Source: Synergistales bacterium
Lineage (GTDB): Bacteria > Synergistota > Synergistia > Synergistales > Thermovirgaceae
DNA length: 8,813 nt
Assembly (NCBI GenBank): GCA_018434645.1
Contig: JAHDOX010000080.1
Coordinates: 1 to 8,813, forward strand
Direction: 5' to 3'
The translations under genes were made by a program, and so were the position numbers. This document shows positions 5,577 to 8,813 of this stretch, piece after piece (position 1 is the first letter of the stretch; each line of letters starts with the position of its first letter). A model generated the notes under the pieces. That model ran no database searches, had not been told where the DNA came from, and saw nothing but the letters and a program-made list of their open reading frames with translations.

Positions 5577-6209
5577 CAAGGGTTTTCGGGCGCGGATGAC
5601 GACGAAGGACCCTTCGCCCCAACCGGGCTTGGCGGGTTCGACTTCACTGATTTCGTCAAGGCTTGAGAAAATGGTCTGGGTATAGGAGATGTCCCCGAAA
5701 CCCGCATCGAGAAGGAGTCTTTCCAGCTCCGGCACGGAGTAGAACGTGGCGGGGCGGTAGAAGACGCTTTCGTGTTTGTGCTTTTCATACATCCGCCCGA
5801 TGGGACTTTCCCGGTCGATGAAACCGATCACCAAAACGCCGCCCGGCCTAAGGACCCGCATAGCCTCCCGGAATGAGGCGGCCGGGTCATCGACAAAGCA
5901 AATGGTGGTTACCATGAGGGCGTAGTCAAAGGACCCGTCATTGTAAGGGAGGTTCTCGGCCACGCCGGGGACAGCCTCGATCCCGCGCTTGCAGGCAAGT
6001 TCCCGCATTGCCTCCGAGGGTTCGACGCCATGACGTATCCCCAGCGGTGCGGCAAAAAGGCCGCTCCCCACGCCGATTTCAAGTCCTTCCCCCGTTTCCG
6101 GAAGCATGGCCCTGACAGCTTCGAGCTCCGACTGATAGGCCAGGTGGTTTCTGTCGAACCACTGCTCGTACTCCTGTGAATGGGCATCAAAAGGTTGCGT
6201 TCGTGCCAT
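5556..6209 (-). CDS. Class I SAM-dependent methyltransferase (Methyltransf_11 type)
   Basis: A soluble 217-residue enzyme that transfers a methyl group from S-adenosylmethionine to an unknown substrate, probably a small molecule. Motif I is LEIGVGSG (43-50). GVEPSEAM (61-68) ends strand 2 with the acidic ribose-binding residue. VAENLPYNDGSFDYALMV (83-100) covers the motif for the adenine pocket and strand 4, and VLRPGGVLVIGF (119-130) is the post-motif. ATG 6209 is chosen because AAGGAAGGG lies at good spacing; the frame stays open to a TTG at 6272 that overlaps the preceding Sel1 gene and is unlikely. It is the last gene of the 7895-to-5556 operon, 52 bases after the Sel1 gene. The original C-terminus probably ended near FVVIRARKP (202-210). 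The last six residues and stop come from the inserted element, with probably little effect on the core fold. Confidence 0.9.
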   Translation of the reverse strand: MARTQPFDAHSQEYEQWFDRNHLAYQSELEAVRAMLPETGEGLEIGVGSGLFAAPLGIRHGVEPSEAMRELACKRGIEAVPGVAENLPYNDGSFDYALMVTTICFVDDPAASFREAMRVLRPGGVLVIGFIDRESPIGRMYEKHKHESVFYRPATFYSVPELERLLLDAGFGDISYTQTIFSSLDEISEVEPAKPGWGEGSFVVIRARKPLGSDLYF

Positions 6210-6261
6210 TTCTGTCGTCCCTTCCTTCAAGACAATGCTTTCAAAATTTATACGTGCCTTC

Positions 6262-6936
6262 TCAGTGCCCAAGTTCGCCCAGGCGCTTTTTTGCCTCCTT
6301 GTGTCCCTGGACGGCGGCCTTTTTGTACCAGTGAAGGGCGGCTTTCATGTCTTTTTGCATCGGCCGGCCAGTCTGGTACATGACGCCCAGGGCGTACTGT
6401 GCGGAAGCCATGCCCTGGCCCGCGGCCTCGCGGTACCAGTAATGTGCCTTGGCGAGGGCCCCATGGTCACGATTTTTTTCAGAAATCTGGAAGTACCGGT
6501 GAGCCAGGTAAAGCTGTGCCTCGGGTTCACCGTTCACGGCGGCCACAAACCACCAGTCCATGGCCTTCTGCTCGTTTCGCAGAACCCCTTTGTCCTCAAA
6601 CCAGTAAAGATTCCCCAAGTTCAGCTGGGCCTTCGTGTGGCCCTGGCGAGCGGCCTTTTCGTACCAGAATGCCGCCTTCCGTCCATCCTGTAATACACCG
6701 TGGCCGCCCATTTCATGGCAGATGCCCATGGCAAACTGCGCCGGCGGGTACCCCTGTTCCGCAGACTTTTTGTAGAGCGAAAAGGCTTTCTGCATGTCCT
6801 TTTGGACACCGTCGCCCAGCTGGTACCTCAATCCCAGACGGTATTGCTCCTCTGGCGAGGAGGCTTCGCCGGCGAAGATCCTTCCGGCAAAGAGAAAGAT
6901 GCACAAGACCATCGCAAAAACGAAAATCCGTCTCAT
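6262..6936 (-). CDS. Exported Sel1-repeat (TPR-like) protein
   Basis: The 224-residue protein begins with MRRIFVFAMVLCIFLFAG, a signal peptide ending near residues 20-24, so it acts outside the cytoplasm. It then carries five Sel1 repeats (about 28-63, 64-100, 101-137, 138-176, 177-212) and a capping half-repeat KKRLGELGH. Sel1 repeats form an alpha solenoid that binds proteins; the partner is unknown. Repeats 3 and 4 depart from consensus (ending VNGE, and an insertion FQISEKNRDHGALAK), and the same departures occur in the protein at 7985-8813, so the two are paralogues. ATG 6936 is preferred over GTG 6948 because AGGTGG lies 8 bases before it. It starts 14 bases after the stop of the upstream gene, showing an operon, and is followed by the methyltransferase gene. 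Confidence 0.9.
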   Translation of the reverse strand: MRRIFVFAMVLCIFLFAGRIFAGEASSPEEQYRLGLRYQLGDGVQKDMQKAFSLYKKSAEQGYPPAQFAMGICHEMGGHGVLQDGRKAAFWYEKAARQGHTKAQLNLGNLYWFEDKGVLRNEQKAMDWWFVAAVNGEPEAQLYLAHRYFQISEKNRDHGALAKAHYWYREAAGQGMASAQYALGVMYQTGRPMQKDMKAALHWYKKAAVQGHKEAKKRLGELGH

Positions 6937-6950
6937 GGCCGCCACCACCT

Positions 6951-7895
6951 TTATCCCCCAAGGTCCATGGGGTCGTAGAAATGGGCTTCAAAGCTCAACG
7001 GGTCAGGGATCATGTCGATGATCCAGGAAGCCGCCATCTGCTTGAACTCGTTATAGTGGCCCCAGACCTCGCCGGTGACCGTCTGGTTGCGGACCTCGGC
7101 GACCCACTCGCAGCGTTCCGTCCGGGAGCCGCCGCCGTAACGGATTTCCAGCGTCGCGATCCCCTTCCATCTGTAGGTGGCCGGGAAAACCGTGAACGTC
7201 TTTCCGGGGTCGCGCACGTCTGGTGTACCGGGATCGAGGGTGATGAAATAATCGACCCATCCGCCGGAGCCGTCGAGGAGCTTGATGTACCCAGTCCCCC
7301 GACATTGGGGCGTGCCATGGTCATCCAGACCCAGTACAAGGGAAATGGTCTTGTCACGGTAGGAGACGCCGGTTTCGCCCTTGAAAACTCCCGTGGCTGC
7401 GATGTTGCCGGTGGTTTTATCAACGGTTGAGGGCACTTCGGCCTTTTCCCTGGCCTGCCCGGCTTCCTCCCTCCGCTTCAGGGCCGCGCGAAGCTGGCTT
7501 CCGTCCCCTGTGGAGATCCAGACTTTGGCCGCCTCAAGTCTTTCGATGACACCCCTGTAATAGGCACGTTCCGATTCGGTACCGGATTCCATGGCCCGTT
7601 CCTGGTTTTCATAAGCCCGCAAGCGCTCCTTTTCGAAATAGGCTATGGCCGCCCCCTTGGCCAGCCCTGGTGACGCCATGGCGAAACTTGAAAGTCCGCC
7701 GTCCGGAAGCTGGTAACTGACGGATCCTACGGTAATGTCCATGAAGACATCCCGCAGACTGTACTCGCCCAATCCCGGGATGGTGACCTTCTGGTCCACC
7801 ACCGACTCCAGCGGCCCGGCGTCGCCAGGTACGACGGGCACAAACCACGCGGCAGCGAAAAGCGCCACCGCCACTACCGCATAACCTCTCCTCAT
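6951..7895 (-). CDS. Exported protein of unknown function with helical module and beta-rich C-terminal domain
   Basis: I do not recognise a named family. The 314-residue product starts with a signal peptide (MRRGYAVVAVALFAAAWFVP). Residues about 68-128 form a charged helical module (AAIAYFEKERLRAYENQER ... YYRGVIERLEAA) that also occurs near the N-terminus of the protein at 7985-8813. A polar linker (about 130-165) leads to a beta-rich region (165-285), with C198 and C262 possibly forming a disulfide in the extracytoplasmic space, and a hydrophobic C-terminal WIIDMIPDPLSFEAHF. ATG 7895 is chosen over ATG 7904 because GAGAGGG lies 9 bases upstream of it and abuts the other. An extended -10 promoter sits about 45 bases upstream. 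It is first in an operon with a Sel1 protein and a methyltransferase. An envelope or lipid-associated role would be a guess. Confidence 0.85.
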   Translation of the reverse strand: MRRGYAVVAVALFAAAWFVPVVPGDAGPLESVVDQKVTIPGLGEYSLRDVFMDITVGSVSYQLPDGGLSSFAMASPGLAKGAAIAYFEKERLRAYENQERAMESGTESERAYYRGVIERLEAAKVWISTGDGSQLRAALKRREEAGQAREKAEVPSTVDKTTGNIAATGVFKGETGVSYRDKTISLVLGLDDHGTPQCRGTGYIKLLDGSGGWVDYFITLDPGTPDVRDPGKTFTVFPATYRWKGIATLEIRYGGGSRTERCEWVAEVRNQTVTGEVWGHYNEFKQMAASWIIDMIPDPLSFEAHFYDPMDLGG

Positions 7896-7934
7896 GGTTC
7901 TCATCCCTCTCGCCCCGGGATCATCAATTCATTT

Positions 7935-7957
7935 GTTCATTATAGCAATTTATGAAC
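7935..7957. promoter_or_regulatory. Inverted repeat overlapping the -10 region (possible operator)
   Basis: GTTCAT at 7935-7940 and ATGAAC at 7952-7957 are perfect 6-base arms with an 11-base spacer. The repeat encloses the extended -10 of the operon starting at 7895, so a bound protein would block RNA polymerase. Short arms allow chance. Confidence 0.35.
7939..7947 (-). promoter_or_regulatory. Extended -10 promoter for the 7895-5556 operon
   Basis: On the minus strand the sequence reads TGCTATAAT: a consensus TATAAT (7944-7939) preceded by TG one base upstream, the extended -10 pattern that does not need a strong -35. No good -35 is seen at 16-18 bases. Transcription would start near 7932, giving a leader of about 37 bases before ATG 7895. 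It lies in the AT-rich gap between two minus-strand genes. Confidence 0.6.
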
Positions 7958-7984
7958 TTATTGGGCTTAACAGGGAAGGGAGGT

Positions 7985-8813
7985 TCAATAGCCGAGTTCC
8001 GAGAGGCGTTGTCTGGCCTTGGAGTGATTCTGGGCGGCGGCTTTTTTGTACCATGAAAGGGCGGCGTGCTCGTCTTTTTTTACGCCCCAGCCGTTTTCGC
8101 ACATGAGGCCGACCATGTACTGGTCCCCGGGCAAGCCGCCTTCGGCCGCCTGCCGGTACCAGTAATAGGCTTTCCTGTAGTTTGCAGGGTCCTTTTCGCC
8201 GAGATTGAAATAATGGGCGGCAAGGTTGTGCTGGCAGTCAGGCTCTCCATTGGCGGCACCGAGGAACCACAGGTTCAGGGCTTTCTCCTCGTTTCTCTCG
8301 AAGCCCTCCCCGAAACAGTACAGGCCGCCCAGGTAAAACTGCGCCTCGGCATGTCCCTGCATTGCCGCTTCCTCGAACCACCGGGCCGCCTGCCTGAGGT
8401 CTTTTGAAACGCCTTCGCCGAATTCATAACATCTGCCCGTCTTGAACTGCGCCTCGGGGTGCCCCTGCTTCGCCGCCTTCTCAAACCAGTGGAAGGCCTT
8501 TTCCAGGTCCCTTTCTGCACCTTGACCGGTCTTGTACTTCCACCCGAGACGGTAATGCACCTCTCCCGGGGCGGGACCGGAAGAAACTTCCGCCGGGTTG
8601 CGTTCTCCCTCTCCGACGGGAATCCGGCTTAGGGCTTTCTGGATTTGCTCTATAACGTCGCCGTAGAACCCGCGGTCCGCCTCATTATCCCTTTCCTGAG
8701 ACTGTTCATAGATGCTGCGGGCCGCCTCGAGCTGCCCTTCGAAGTACCTCGTGGCCGCTTCACCGGCCAGGGCCGGACGGGAGGGGGCAAGGCGCAGCAA
8801 GGCCTCTTCCGAA
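7985..8813 (-). CDS. Sel1-repeat protein with N-terminal helical module (5' end outside window)
   Basis: The frame is open to the right edge of the window, so the N-terminus, including any signal peptide, is missing; 275 residues are visible. The first visible part, AATRYFEGQLEAARSIYEQS followed by RGFYGDVIEQIQKAL, matches the helical module of the protein at 6951-7895. A Pro/Gly-rich linker leads to five Sel1 repeats, such as LGWKYKTGQGAERDLEKA with FEKAAKQGH, and the capping RQRLSELGY. Repeats align one to one with the Sel1 protein at 6262-6936, including the atypical third (ANGE) and fourth (FNLGEKDPANYRKA) repeats. Sel1 solenoids bind partner proteins; the partner is unknown. The TTG at 8800 is not a credible start because the homology to the 6951 gene product already begins at or before it. 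The gene ends 41 bases before the next promoter and shows no clear intrinsic terminator. Confidence 0.88.
   Translation of the reverse strand, partial: SEEALLRLAPSRPALAGEAATRYFEGQLEAARSIYEQSQERDNEADRGFYGDVIEQIQKALSRIPVGEGERNPAEVSSGPAPGEVHYRLGWKYKTGQGAERDLEKAFHWFEKAAKQGHPEAQFKTGRCYEFGEGVSKDLRQAARWFEEAAMQGHAEAQFYLGGLYCFGEGFERNEEKALNLWFLGAANGEPDCQHNLAAHYFNLGEKDPANYRKAYYWYRQAAEGGLPGDQYMVGLMCENGWGVKKDEHAALSWYKKAAAQNHSKARQRLSELGY

Noticed and set aside
6261..6272. TTG start at 6272 for the methyltransferase
   Set aside because: It would overlap the Sel1 gene and lacks a ribosome site, while ATG 6209 has AAGGAAGGG at good spacing and starts where the family domain begins.
6300..6900. Sel1 repeats as a DNA tandem repeat or CRISPR-like array
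   Set aside because: The periodicity of about 108-111 bases comes from protein repeats; the DNA units are too diverged for a nucleotide repeat array and there are no constant repeats with spacers.
6399..7430. 343-residue plus-strand ORF opposite the Sel1 and unknown genes
   Set aside because: It spans two genes with signal peptides, ribosome sites and repeats on the minus strand; its own product is Pro/Arg-rich shadow sequence.

Overview
This window reads as a moderately GC-rich chromosome segment, probably from an anaerobic bacterium that uses selenocysteine. A Synergistota or Firmicutes-like host is a guess from gene style only (YibE/F protein, cobalt-type alkaline phosphatase, HesB-like selenoprotein). 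No rRNA, tRNA or CRISPR array is visible, and no stretch longer than about 200 bases lacks a feature.

Layout. (1) Positions 1-306 hold the 3' end of an IS110-family transposase, cut by the window edge. (2) Positions 324-1535 (-) encode a YibE/F-type membrane protein whose last codons lie in a decayed end of another mobile element. (3) Positions 1651-3189 (-) encode a secreted PhoA-type alkaline phosphatase, followed by a clear intrinsic terminator. (4) After a roughly 200-base divergent intergenic region with two inverted repeats, positions 3397-3687 (+) encode a 96-residue HesB/IscA-like protein with an in-frame UGA at codon 34. A hairpin that fits the bacterial SECIS pattern follows the UGA, so I call it a selenoprotein; ordinary ORF calling would miss it. 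(5) A PP2C-type protein phosphatase follows (to 4509, +) with an unresolved start. (6) Positions 4510-5576 are a complete insertion element: one HUH/Y1 (RAYT-like) transposase gene bounded by perfect 25-bp terminal inverted repeats, inserted directly between the 3' ends of two convergent genes. (7) On the minus strand from the right edge, a partial Sel1-repeat protein (7985-8813) is followed by a promoter and a probable operon: exported protein of unknown function (6951-7895), Sel1-repeat protein (6262-6936) and SAM-dependent methyltransferase (5556-6209). The two Sel1 proteins are paralogues, and the unknown protein shares a helical module with the larger one, so this block arose by duplication and domain shuffling.

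The best discovery candidate is the UGA-containing HesB-like gene with its SECIS hairpin. Next are the inverted-repeat-bounded HUH element whose ends supply stop codons to host genes, and the shuffled Sel1/helical-module cluster.
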